Assembly: GCA_016584305.1 (NCBI GenBank)
Contig: JACEEZ010020557.1
Coordinates: 20,001-84,000, forward strand
Source: Chionoecetes opilio
Lineage: Eukaryota > Arthropoda > Malacostraca > Decapoda > Majidae
Reading direction: 5' to 3'
Length of the DNA: 64,000 nt
This document shows, piece by piece, positions 46,519 to 57,249 of this stretch; the first letter of the stretch is position 1, and each line of letters begins with the position of its first letter. A program made the translations under genes and the position numbers. The notes beneath the pieces were generated by a model. The model was given only the letters and a program-made list of their open reading frames with translations, was not told where the DNA came from and did no database searches.

Positions 46519-46935
46519 TTAAAACCGAATGTTATGGTCCCGTTTCCATTGGGAAAACACTGTATCTCCATCAGAAAAAGCACTAAAACTTGACCTGAAA
46601 AATAGTCAGGGTCTTTTAAGTTTTAATGAAACATAACCTAACCTTTTTATAGGTTTTAATGAAACCTAACCTAATCTTAACCACAAAGTATACCTAACCT
46701 AATCTAACCACAAAGTATACCTAACTTAACATTATAGGTTTTCATTAAAACCTAAAAGCCCCTGACAAATTTTCCCGGCCAAGTTTTTAGTGCTTTTTTG
46801 ATGGAGATAGTGTTTTTAATGGAAACGGTACCATAAAAATAGTATTTTTTTTATTTTTTTTGCTAGGGTTTTGCGCAAATTAAAAACTATCTCCTTTAGA
46901 ACAAACACCTTTATTTGTTCATTCATTTGTGTTTG
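46380..46935. repeat. R1 fold-back repeat, copy 3
   Basis: The left arm is GGACGAGGACTTCGCGGTCG...GGAGATAGTTTTATTTTGCG. An inner inverted pair follows: ACTGTATCTCCATCAGAAAA / GATGGAGATAGTGTTTTTAA and TAAAACTTGACCTG / GGCCAAGTTTTTAGTG. The centre holds ACCTAACCTAAT..AACCACAAAGTATA units, as at 26160-26660. The right arm ends in GTTTTGCGCAAA..CTATCTCC. Confidence 0.7.
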
Positions 46936-46987
46936 AACATATATTACATTGTCACTACATTTTTCCTAATGTACTACTATTGCCAGA

Positions 46988-48308
46988 ATGTGGACGAGGA
47001 GCAGGATGAGAAGCTGATCAGCACCGTGGGCCAGTACCCTTGGCTGTTACGATGCTGCTCAGGAGAGCTATAAGGACGTGGCACTTAAAAGAAAAATTGG
47101 ACGTCTAAAAGCAATTCAGGTGAACATGAATGGTACGTCAACAGTTCTCAAATCATGAAATTGAACATAAAGGTGTTGTTCAATATATGTATGCCTACTC
47201 AAGCAATATTGCCTCTTAAAGTGAAACTGCATACTTAGGCTGTGCCCATCAAAATATTAAAATTCCATCAACATCTGATTTTTTGGTCTTTGTTACAGCG
47301 GAGGACTGTAAAAAGAGGTGGGCCTACCTCAGAGACAGGTATGTCAGGATGAGGAGGTCACCCCCAAGGCTCTTCCGAGTGGTTCCGGGGATGATGTGGT
47401 GCCACTGTCAGTGGTATCTTTCCCAATTTGGACCCTGCTATGAAAGCAAAGACAACATCGCTCGTAAGTATTTTGTAATCATTTATGGGCATATTCCGTT
47501 ATTTTTTTTCAGATACCTGGTGATGGAATGAAAAGCACTCTTGACATTCTTAAAACACAAATCTGAAGAATAATTTTGGGTTTGGTTACTAACTATAAGG
47601 TTAGGTTAGGGTTCATTAAAACCTATAAGACACTCCTAATATTTCCAGGCCAAGTTTTAGTGCTATTTATGGGGATTAAGTGATTTTAATGGGAAATGGT
47701 ATCATAAAATTCGGTGATGTTTTATGGGTTTGTGCAAAATAACATATCTCCATTAGAAAAAGCACCTATGTAGGCCAGGGAAAAATTGTCGGTTTCTCTG
47801 AAAACGAACGCGAAGTCCTCGTCTATTATTACATACTTAGCGGTTAAAGGTTAGTTTGGTTTCATTAAAACCTATAAGGTTAGGTTAGGTATGTTCTATT
47901 CAATTACTTCCCTGTTATCTGAGGGCCCTGACAAATTTTTTCCGGCCAAAATTTTAGTGCCATTTTTGATGGAGATACAGTGGTTTACTGGACACCGTGA
48001 CCATAGAATTCGGTGATGAATTTATTTTATTTTATTTTTTAAAAATGGGTTCCAGAAAATAAAACTATCTCCATTAGAAAAAGCACCTATTGTAGGCCAG
48101 GGAAAAACTGTCGGTGTCTCTGAAAAGACCGCGAAGTCCTCGTCCATTATTACAGAATTTTTTTTATAGGCAGTTATATTTTTGTCGCATTCCGTGATCT
48201 TTTTTGTATTTTTTTTCAGCGGGGAAGTAGCTTCCTGGAACCCTCCATAGAGTCCTCAGGACCGTCACGAGTCACTCTTCTGACGGATCAAACAACATAG
48301 AGGGTGTA
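46988..48308 (+). pseudogene. MADF-domain gene, copy 1 (exons 1-3)
   Basis: Exon 1 starts at ATG 46988 and ends at 47132 before GTACGT. Allowing for indels it reads MWTEEQDEKLISTVGQYPWL then a YDAAQESYKDVALKR block and NWTSIAIQVNMN. Exon 2 (47299 to about 47463) begins AEDCKKRWAYLRDRYVR; the split codon joins in phase. Exon 3 (48220 to about 48308) follows TTTTTTTTCAG. Tryptophan-containing helices and CKKRW.LRDRY are the MADF (Myb/SANT-like) DNA-binding signature of arthropod regulators. Frame breaks at several points differ from those in copy 2. Introns contain R1 repeats. No last exon is found before the hAT-like fragment, so this copy is incomplete. Confidence 0.65.
47590..48165. repeat. 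R1 fold-back repeat, copy 4 (intronic)
   Basis: It contains TAAGGTTAGGTTAGG-like motifs, GGCCAAGTTTTAGTGC, CACCTATNTAGGCCAGGGAAAA and CGCGAAGTCCTCGTC. Its last part repeats the outer arm twice (47755-47830 and 48070-48150). Confidence 0.65.
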
Positions 48309-48359
48309 AGTACAGCACAATAATTTCAACCGGAAAAGGGGGGGAAGCTATAGGGAGAG

Positions 48360-48450
48360 GGAAGAACAGCTTGTTTTGGGGTGGATTCGAACCAAGACAC
48401 GCATCTTCGTAGCCAGGCGTGCTAGCCAATACACCACAGAGGCGACCGTG
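48360..48450 (-). mobile_element. tRNA-like SINE head (family 3)
   Basis: The minus strand reads GGTCGCCTCTGTGGTGTATT...CTAGCACGCCTGGCTACGAA...GGTTCGAATCC. That is an A-box-like start, an anticodon-arm-like centre and a perfect B box. The acceptor stem does not pair, so this is not a working tRNA gene. A diverged copy is at about 50830-50915 in the duplicated segment. Confidence 0.55.
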
Positions 48451-48559
48451 TATATTACTAGTGCTGAATTTAAATGTACTTCTATTGTGTTAGATATCTT
48501 GTATCTGTCAATACGAAAAGTTTCCCTTTTTTATACAGCATGAAATGTTTTCCTAAAGA

Positions 48560-49170
48560 ACAAGCACGATAACTGCAACATCTCAGTGACACACGGTGGT
48601 GGTGTCGGGTCATCTCGTGTGAAAACGCTTTGCTGCGGCTGAATGCATAATAAGACTCTGAAGGAGACTTCTGGCAGATGACACGGATCTCGAGCTGTGG
48701 CAGCTCAAGGTATCTTGCGCAGATAGATGCAGAGTTTGTTTATTTACTGCATTATTTCTCGGAAATTTTTGGAAAAATTCATAAAGTATCACAGCAGCTA
48801 CAGGACAAACAAGCAGGACTTAGGAAAAGCAGTCAAGCTCATTTCATCACTCAGCGAAAATTTAGCTGATATGCGAAACTTCAACTTGATCGAGCAGTAC
48901 TCTGAGAAGGTTAGTGAACTCTGTAAGAAATGCTGCATTTCACCCTTAATGAATAGAAGTCGGAGAAGAAAACCCGGACAACTTGATATTTATCTTGCTG
49001 GAAACAACAGATCAAAGATCTGCATATCAGCATCTTGTAGAAGTATCAGACTGTTTGATTAGTGAGTTTTTACCGTCGTTTTCCAAACACTCACCTGCGA
49101 TTTTCTGTGGTATTTCAGCTCTCTGTCCGGAGGCCAGACATTCTTGTCTGAACAAAATTGAAGGCATTTG
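48560..49170 (+). pseudogene. hAT/ZMYM1-like transposase fragment
   Basis: Frames read together give DLELWQLKVSCADRCRVC-like and VSQQLQDKQADLGKAVKLIS text, then SLSENLADMRNFNLIEQYSE, KVSELCKKCCIS and RSRRRKPGQ. The pattern of repeated sub-helices ending in an Arg-rich motif resembles the region of hAT-derived ZMYM1-like proteins before their C-terminal domain. No catalytic residues are covered. It stops abruptly at the N at 49171. Confidence 0.4.
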
Positions 49171-49171
49171 N
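49171..49171. other. Single-N join at the start of a duplicated segment
   Basis: One N lies exactly where the hAT-like fragment ends and the sequence homologous to 46760 onward begins. Confidence 0.7.
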
Positions 49172-49436
49172 TAAAAAGTTTAAAAAGTCCTAAAACCCTT
49201 TATGGGTTTTTGCCCTGACAAATTTTTCCCGGCCAATTTTAGTGCTTTTTTAAATGGAGATAGTGTTTTAAGGAAACGGTACCATAAAAATAGTATTTTT
49301 TTTTTTTTTTTTGCTATGGGTTTGCGCAAAATAAAACTATCTCCTTTAGAACAAACACCTTATTTGTTCATTCATTTGTGTTTGAACATATATTACACTT
49401 GTCACTACAGTTTCCTAATGTACTACTATTTGCCAA

Positions 49437-51380
49437 ATGTGGACCGAGGAGCAGGATGAGAAGCTTGATCAGCACCGTGGGCCAGTACCGTGGCTGTACG
49501 ATGCTGCTCAGGGGGAGCTATAAGGACGTGGCACTTAAAAGAAATAATTGGACGTCTATAGCAATTCAGGTTGAACATGAATGGTACGTCGAACAGTTCT
49601 CAAAATCATAAAATTGAACATAAAGGTGTTGTTCAATATATGTATCCCCTACTCAAGAAATACTGCCTCTTAAAGTGAAAACTGCATACTTAGGCTGTGC
49701 CCATCAAAATATTAAAATTCCATCAACATCTGATATTTTGGTCTTGTTACAGCGGAGGACTGTAAAAAGAGGTGGGCCTACTCAGAGACAGGTATGTCAG
49801 ATGAGGAGGGTCACCACCAAGGCTTTTCCCGAGTGGTTCCGGGGCTGATGTGTGCCACTGTCAAGTGGTATCTTTCCCAATTTTGGACGCCCTGCTATGC
49901 AACGCAACAGGACAACATCGCCGTAAGTATTTGTAATCATTTATGGGCATATTCCGTTTATTCTTTCAGATACTGATGATGGAATAAAAAAATGCACTCT
50001 TGACATTCTTAAAACACCAAATCTGAAGATAATTTGGTTAGGTTACTAACCTATAAGGTTTAGGTTAGGGTTTCATTAAAACCTATAAGACACTCCTAAT
50101 TTTTCCCGGCCAAGTTTTAGTGCTATTTATGGAGATTAAGTGATTTTAAAAGGAAATGGTATCATAAAATTCGGTGATGTTTTATGGGTTTGTGCAAAAT
50201 AAACATATTCCATTAGAAAAAGCACCTATTGTAGGCCAGGGAAAAATTGTCGGTTTCTCTGAAAACGAACGCGAAGGGCCCCCGTCTATTATTACCATAC
50301 TTAGCGGTAAAGGTTTAGGTTAGGTTTCATTAAAACCTATAAGGGTTTGGTTAGGTATTTCTATTCAATTACTTCCCTGTTATCTGAGACCCTGACAAAT
50401 TTTCCCCGGCCAAGTTTTTTGTGTATTTCTGATGGAGATACAGTGGTTTTACGGACAAACCGTCACCATAGAATCGGTGATGAATTTATTTTATTTTATT
50501 TTTTAAATATGGGTTTCCAGAAAATAAAACTATCTCCATTAGAAAAAGCTCCCATGTAGGCCAGGGAAAAAACTGTCGGTGTCTCTGAAAACGACCGCAA
50601 AGTCCTCGTCCATTATTACAGATATTTTTTTCATAGGCAGTTATATTTTTGTCGCATTCCGTGATCTTTTCTGTATTTTTTTTTAGCGGGGAAAAGTAGC
50701 TTCCGGGAAAACCCCCCATAGAGTCCTCAGGACCGTCCACGAGTAACTTTCTGACGGATCAAAAAAATGAGATGTAAGTCCAGCACAAAATTTTAAAACC
50801 CGGAAAAGGGGGGAAAAGCTATAGGGAGAGGGAAAAAAGGTTTTGGCGGTTTCGAACCGGGACACGCATTTTGTACCCAGGCGTGCTAACCACAAAACCC
50901 CACAGGGGCCCCCCCGTGCTTATTACTAGTGCTAAAAATTTAATGTATTTCGTTGTTTAATATCTTGTATCTGTAAATACTTAGATACAAGCTTCCCCCC
51001 AAGCACCCTCTTTGAATAATTTTTGTTTGTGTTTTTAAAAAATTTTATATATTAAATTTTTTTCAGACAGTCATCGAAACAGGCACGGGCCTGGCACAGG
51101 TTGCCTCGCCCGGGAGAAACTGGGAAACCTTTTCCATGCCAGCGTTGGTGGCCCGGACGTCTCAAAAGAGAAATCAAAGGGAGGGTTTTTTAAGGAGACT
51201 CTTTTGGAGCTACGGGGTTTTTAAAGGTTGGAAAGGGTCAGCTGCAAGACAGCACGGCAGGCTGCCGGGTCTTGAGGGTTTTTGGAATTTATCTGATTGG
51301 CCAAATCATGCAACCCAAAAACGAAAAACCTCGGGCATCTGCATGCTAAATCAAAGGAACATCTGGGGTGCCTTATGAAA
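49437..51380 (+). CDS. MADF-domain gene, copy 2, with a candidate BESS-type last exon
   Basis: Exon 1 is 49437-49583 (MWTEEQDEKL..., donor GTACGT). Exon 2 is 49753-49922 (AEDCKKRWAY..., donor GTAAGT). Exon 3 is 50687-50773 (donor GTAAGT). Exon 4 is about 51067-51380 after TTTTTTTCAG. Exon 4, with frame corrections, reads SVGGPDVSKEKSKG, FFKETLLELRGF and FGIYLIGQIMQPKNEK, which resembles a BESS motif, the usual C-terminal partner of MADF. MADF-BESS proteins are DNA-binding regulators in the nucleus. Single-base indels in exons 1, 2 and 4 break the frame; some differ from those in copy 1, as expected from sequencing error. The TIR transposon starts about 30 bases after this exon. Confidence 0.55.
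50035..50625. repeat. R1 fold-back repeat, copy 5 (intronic)
   Basis: It is the counterpart of 47590-48165 within the duplicated MADF segment, with the same order of motifs. Confidence 0.65.
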
Positions 51381-51410
51381 AAAAAATCTGACTAATTGTA
51401 AATTCCCTAA

Positions 51411-54400
51411 TAGTCCGGCCCCTAAGGACCGATTTAAAAAGGATGGGGGACAGCCGGATAAAACACCAAATTTTGTTCAGGATTCTACAGGGTCCACTAT
51501 GATTTTGAGAGGGGAGACAAACGATCCAATTACTCAGAAGCCTCTATGAACCATTTTGTGATAACGGCTAATTTTCACTTAGAAAAATCTTGATGAAATC
51601 AAGATTCCCCTTTTAATGGCAAAAGAAATAGTTCCGTAACACGCCCCCTGTGAAGGAGCCCCGTTGACTTGCAAGCCTGCAATCACTCAGCTCCGCCGCT
51701 CTTCAGTGGAGAAGGCTGCCACTGCAGCAATGGTCAAACCCACTGGGAGAATGTTCTGCGTGAAGCCATACAGTTTCTGAATCCTGGGCAACTTCCTGTC
51801 ATTGCCTTAGATGCTCCGCTGTATGCACGGGCCAAGTTCGTTCAGTGGCACTGGCCGCACACACATGGCGAAGCCCAGTACGTTGGCCCATGTTTGGGAG
51901 GTCTCCCATGTTGAGATGGCTGTTTGGAAGGACACTTGGGGACTATTTGGGGAGCATCAGGCTGGACAACCGCATTAACTCAAGCAGGCATTGCATCGTC
52001 TGGCACTGCGAACTCTTTCTGACGGCCTCACACCTCACGAAGACCAGACACGCCCACCAAGTCAGTGCTCTCGCACTGGCCAAGATGCAGCGGGATGCTC
52101 ACCAAGAGGCATTTGGTGAAAACACCAAGCAATGATGAAGGTTTTGAGGCATGGAGACGGGACATGGCTGCCAGGAGTCCAACATTTCCATTACTGGGAT
52201 ACCATCCTGCGGCTGGAAATTCTTGGCCTGATCTTTGTACGTGCACACAGAGAACAAGATTTCCCTTATACGTTGAGACACTGAAAGCTCTTGTGCCATG
52301 GTTCTTCGCTCGGACCACCAGAACTATGCCAGGTGGCTTCCGGTGCATATCAGGGACATGGAGAGTCTGCCCCCAGCAGTTAAAACACCAATTCCGAAGT
52401 AAAACGGCAACTGGGTCGTTTCGAAAACACCAAGAGGTTCTCCACTATACCCATTAAACCAAGCCCACGAACAAAACAACGAGCTTGTGAAAGGTGAAGG
52501 AGGAGCAGTGGGCCTTCCCGAGAACCCAGTTGCCTTCAGGAGGGGGGATGGTTGCGGGACCGGAGCAGGCGCGACCCCTGGCAGAGTTCGGGGAGCAGTA
52601 TGCCGACACCCCCAAATGATGACCAGTACCATCACGAGGAGGGTCTTTTCTACCCAGAAGACTATCCAGAAGCAACTGTGGGCCCTTATCCAGGTCATCA
52701 GTGAGATGGGAAACCCATTCAAGGATGACACCCCAGAACTCCTGGCATTTGGGACACACGGAATGTCATCAAACCATCCTTTTGGGTCAACACAGTCCGC
52801 ACAGTAGAGCCTGTTGGCAAGAAGCAGTAGAGACATACAAGAAGTCAGTGTGACAGATGCTACACACCCCATCCATGACCCAATTAAGAAAAAAAAATTT
52901 GCCCCTGTTCAGATCGCCAACACCAAAGACGAAGAGTAAGCAGGTCGGAAAAGTGTCTATGCTGAAGGATGACGGTGGCCCTCTTTTCCCGTCTCTACAT
53001 AGTCACACAGCACCGTTGATGGGGACCTGGACACTTCTTCAAGCATGAGAATCACCCATACCTCCTTCTTTGGCTAAAAAGGGGAGAAGCTGCGACAAGG
53101 GAAGGGAAGTCCGATCTCACCAACATTCTGGCCCAGAAGACGCAAGAAGAAGAACCCTCTGGCTCATTTGATGTTAGAGTGCTCGATGGTGCTGCTGTGG
53201 TACACCTCCCCCAGTGACTGGCATCACAAACTTTTGACGATTATGCAAGTGGAGTGTTTGTTCCCCACATCATGAGGGAACTGGAAACCTCTATGAGAGT
53301 AGATGTGGTATGGGACAGGTACCTGGACAACAGTATCAAGAATCAACCAGAGAGAAAAGGGGGAAAGGTTTTACGAAGGAAGGTGGCAGGCCAGACCAAG
53401 GTCCCAGGCAATTGGCCCGATTTCCTGCGGACCCCCCAAACAAGGGAGAACTCTTCCAGTTCCTATCAGAGAAGATTGTATCCACTACTTCCCAGACGGA
53501 AAAGCAGGTCTTTGCAACATCTGGAGCCCCTGTAGTCTGCAGTGGCACTGACCACTCGATGCCGCCATTTTGACACGAAGAGGCAGACACAAGAATTGTG
53601 GTCCATCTACAAGATGCCCTAGAGAGTGGATGCACCACATGCTTGGTAGCACCGTGGATACTGACGTTCTTGTCATCCTCATCGGGAAGTATCACTTTCT
53701 AGCCAGCAAGTATCCATCGGTGACATCTGGGTCGCCTTCGGCAGTGGCAAGAACTTCCTTTTCCTACACATCAATGCCAAACTGTAGTACTCTGGCAAAG
53801 GAGAAGTCCACAGCGCTACCAGGGGTTCCACAGCTTCACAGGGTGTGATACGACTTTCTTCTTTCTTTGGAAAGGGGAAAAAGTCGGTTTGGGGAAACAT
53901 GGGGTGCCTATACCGAAGTCACAGATGCCTTCAACTTCATCGTAGAACATCCACATGCACAAATCACCGTGGATTGCCAGGAGTTCCAGATGCTGGAACG
54001 TTTCCCCAGTCGTTATATATGACAAAACCAGCCCTCGGTGTCGGTGAATGAAGCAAGAAAAAGGGAAATGTTCTGCCAGAAAAACGAACGATGGAGAACA
54101 TTCCCCAACTCAACAGGCCCCGCTGCAGCACACCCAAACGTGCAGGTGTACCCGGCTGGCATCTGGACAACCCGTCACCAGGCCCAACAACAGACACCAA
54201 CTGCTGAAGGCTGCGGTTGGACACTGGATGCAGAAAACAAAGTCCTGGGTTTTTGTCTGGAGCTCGCAGGCCTGCGGCAGCAAAGGCTGTAAGTGAACTT
54301 GTGAAGTGTGCCGGGAAAAGTGCTGGGAGGTTGTGGCGGGAGATGTTCATGCAAGAAAGCCAGCTGGAAATGCACCGAACTGTGCAGCTGCAAATGTGAG

Positions 54401-54967
54401 AAGTAGACACATAATTACAATTATGAATCATACCCGCATTGTGATACTGGTGCTTAACAAAGACATGGCATTCCTGCAGCTGGACAGGAAGAACATGATT
54501 GTTGGTATAATGAGCTTAATGAATACTTATTTTTCATAATGCACCCTCCCGTAGATTAACCACTGTCATTTTTGAATTGCAAGGAGTATTGTTTTAATTC
54601 GTGTTCTGCTAATAAACTACATGGCATTTCGCGATGTCCGCAGGGAGTTTAAAGTCGAATAAATATTGAATTTATGTTTTTTTGACAGCCATATTGGAAT
54701 TTTGTTCTGGAGTTATTAAATAATAATAATAAGATAACTTGCATCCAATAAACATTATCCTTATGACTATTCTTTTAAAAAAACCCATTTACCCTAAATT
54801 TCCCCATGCGGAAATGTTTAAAATAATAAAGAAGCGTTCCTTTTAGCCATCTGAGTGATGGGATCATTTGTCTCCTCAAAATCATAGTAGGAGCCTGTAG
54901 AGTGCCTGAAAAAATTTTGGTGCTTTTATCCGGCATGTCCCCCTCATTTCACTAAGCTGCCGGACTA
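51411..54967 (+). mobile_element. DNA transposon with about 125-bp TIRs encoding a Cys-rich protein (possibly Academ-like)
   Basis: 51411-51543 and 54845-54967 are inverted repeats. They begin TAGTCCGGC, and share GGGGGACA.GCCGGATAAAA, CACCAAA.TTT, CTACAGG, CTATGATTTTGAG and GGAGACAAA.GATCC, with indels between. The direct repeat TAA lies immediately outside both ends (51408-51410 and 54968-54970), a plausible 3-bp target duplication. The long decayed gene between the TIRs is in sense with the map. A 3-4 bp duplication together with a nuclease-like motif recalls the Academ superfamily; that assignment is only my inference. Confidence 0.7.
51669..54406 (+). pseudogene. Transposon-encoded protein of a widespread uncharacterised Cys-rich family
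   Basis: About 2.7 kb reads through several frames as one protein. In order: LREAIQFLNPGQLPVIALDA and PLYARAKFVQWHWP (about 51750-51860); SHLTKTRHAHQVSALALAK (about 52030-52085); a long middle with GGAVGLPENP (about 52505); NNLPLFRSPTPKTKSKQ-like text (about 52890-52940); GAAVVHLPPVTGITNF (about 53190-53230); REKRGKGFTKEG (about 53350-53380); HEEADTR at 53574 and VDTDVLVILIGKY from 53654; SVNEARKREMFCQKN (about 54038-54080). A final CGGRCSCKKASWKCTELCSC-KC segment ends at stop 54404-54406. The acidic E..D / D.D pair resembles PIN/XPG-type nucleases. I recall similar multicopy hypothetical proteins in cnidarians and crustaceans. At least five frame breaks are present. It is probably the transposase or a nuclease subunit. 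Confidence 0.6.
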
Positions 54968-55199
54968 TAAACATATTTGTTTTTTGTAAATTTTTGTACT
55001 TTTTTGTAAAATTTGTAAATTTTTGTACTTATTGTAAATTCTTTAAATTTTAGTTTTATGAAAATTTCTAAATATTTTGTACATTTTGTAAAAAAAAATT
55101 GTAAATTTAAAAACTTTTTTTTATTTTTTGTCTTTCTGGGGCATCCAGATGATCTACAGTCGGCGCAAAAAAACTTAGGACGCCCAAAAAGTTGGGGCG

Positions 55200-55655
55200 G
55201 GAATAACGTCCTTAGCTGTTTTGACAATTTCGGTGGGAGCGATAATTTTTTTTTACGTTTTTTGCATATCTGGCATTGTATTATGGTTTCTGCTGTAGAT
55301 TCCTCGCTCCTGCCCGCTCTGTATCTTCCAAGTCATCATAGGAAGAGGTTGTTGTGTTTGGTTCTCCAACCTTCCTACACCCCCATTTGCCCCTCCATCT
55401 TCTACCGCCTTCATTTGCCCGGCATAATGCTTTATTAGACCTGGAGGAGGCGGTAGAAGATGGAGGGGCGAATGGGGGTGTAGGAAGGTTGGAGAACCAA
55501 ACACAACAACCTCTTCCTATGATGACTTGGAAGATACAGAGCGGGCAGGAGCGAGGAATCTACAGCAACCATAATACAATGCCAGATATACAAAAAAAGT
55601 AAAAAAAAAAATTTTCGCTCCCACCGAAATTTGTCAAACAGGCTAAGGCGTTCCN
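55200..55655. repeat. Palindromic element (arms about 215 bp), ending at a single N
   Basis: The left arm (55200-55425) and right arm (55438-55655) are inverted copies. GTCCTTAGCTGTTTTGACAA pairs with the complement of the stretch before 55655. GGTTCTCCAACCTTCCTACA (about 55360) pairs with TGTAGGAAGGTTGGAGAACC (about 55480). The spacer is under 20 bases. It may be a fold-back MITE or an assembly fold-back. Confidence 0.8.
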
Positions 55656-56042
55656 TTCTTTATTCTTCGTTTTTCCAAGGCATTGCTTATTGATTTTGAC
55701 AAGCGTTTGCCAGACGCAGCAGTACTGTCTTAGAAAACAGTGTGAACATCGCCCAAATTTTACATGCCACAATATACATGTAAAAAATCTATTAAGCTTT
55801 GCTACTCGAGGCGAGTAATTTGCATTAAATTGCTATTATAGAACGTTCCATCGTAATGCATGTCATCCATATAATTAGTAGAACAACAGAAGAACTATAT
55901 TTTTTGGTATTCAGATGCGGTGCATCAATATTTATCGCGAAATTAATTTATGAAAAATATTAGTCGCGGAGCCAAAACACAGTAGACCAACCTTTGAGTT
56001 AAAACTGCCAGCGACCACTGGCATTTCTCGAGTTGCAGTTCT
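55656..56042. other. No gene seen
   Basis: AT-rich sequence between the palindrome and the Helitron array, with no coding or RNA signal recognised. Confidence 0.5.
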
Positions 56043-56859
56043 CTCTAATTCTCGCAACCCACTTTTTTTTCTCACAATGCTCACTAATAGGCTGCAAAAA
56101 AAAAGAAACACAAAGTGCTCGGATCATCTCATAAGTGGGCTTAAAACCTTCCCCTGGTCGAGCTGGTTCCAAAACTGTGCCATATGAGGTGATTGCGCCA
56201 CGGGGGGCGGAACCTATACCACATACACACAGACACACACACACACTTTCGCTTATATTATTATACTAGCCGCAAAGCCGCCCTCCGGACGGACTTTTTG
56301 GCTAGCTCCTGCGGAGGGCTATTGGTGGGCCTTCGGCCCACCACTTGTGTTTGGTGGGCCTTCGGCCCACCAAACATGGACTCTCCAGATAGCCCCTTCT
56401 AACTTTCCTGAAATCATGGATGTAGAAATGTATGTATTCCCCCCACCCATTCACTCACCCATTACCCATCACCCCCCACCCATTCACTCACCCATTACCC
56501 ATCACCCCCCACCCATTCACTCACCCATTACCCATCACCCCCCACCTATTCCCTCACCCATCACCCATCATCCCCAACCCATCACCCCCCACCCATTCAC
56601 TCACCCATCACCCCACACCCATTACCCATCACCCCACCCATTCACTCACCCATTACCCATCACCCTACTACATCAAGGTTTCCTCAATTCTCGCAACCCA
56701 CTTTTTTGTTCACAATTATCGCTAATAGGCTGCTAAAAAAAAAAAAAAAAGTGATCGGATCATCTCATAATTGGGCTTAAAATCTTCCCCTGGTCAACCC
56801 GATTCCAAAAATGTGCCATATGAGGTGATTGCGCCACGGGGGGGCGGAACCTATACCAG

Positions 56860-56892
<33 letters not shown>

Positions 56893-57113
56893 GACAGACT
56901 TTCGCTTATATTTACCATTACCCATCACCCCCCACCTATTCCCTCACCCATCACCCATCACCCCCCACCCATTCACTCACCCATCACCCCACACCCATTA
57001 CCCATCACCCCACCCATTACCCATCACCCTACATCAAGGTTTCCTCAATTCTCGCAACCCACTTTTTTTCACAATTATCGCTAATAGGCTGCTAAAAAAA
57101 AAAAAAAAAAAAT
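56043..57113 (-). mobile_element. Second Helitron array with a direct end-to-end junction
   Basis: Three parts in the same orientation. 56043-56265 is a 5' end fragment (CTCGCAACCC block, A run, GGGGGGCGGAACC, (CA)n, TTATATTATTATA). 56266-56913 is a unit with its own 3' end: CTAG at 56266-56269 and the CCGCCCTCCGGACGG hairpin, 3' block, minisatellite and 5' block. 56914-57113 is a further partial 5' unit. At 56265/56266 the 5' end of one unit touches the 3' CTAG of the next with nothing between. Confidence 0.7.
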
Positions 57114-57249
57114 GATGGGATCATCTCATAATTGGGGGTTTAAAACCCATTCCTGTTTTATACCCTTAATATATTATCTGTACTGAATGATTTATAACAT
57201 GAAGGGTTGAAATTTGTAACTTTTTAAAGGGAAAGGGATTTTTTAGCTG

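Noticed and set aside
48380..48450. tRNA gene on the minus strand
   Set aside because: The B box is perfect but the acceptor arms do not match; a diverged copy lies in the duplicated segment, so a SINE head is more likely.
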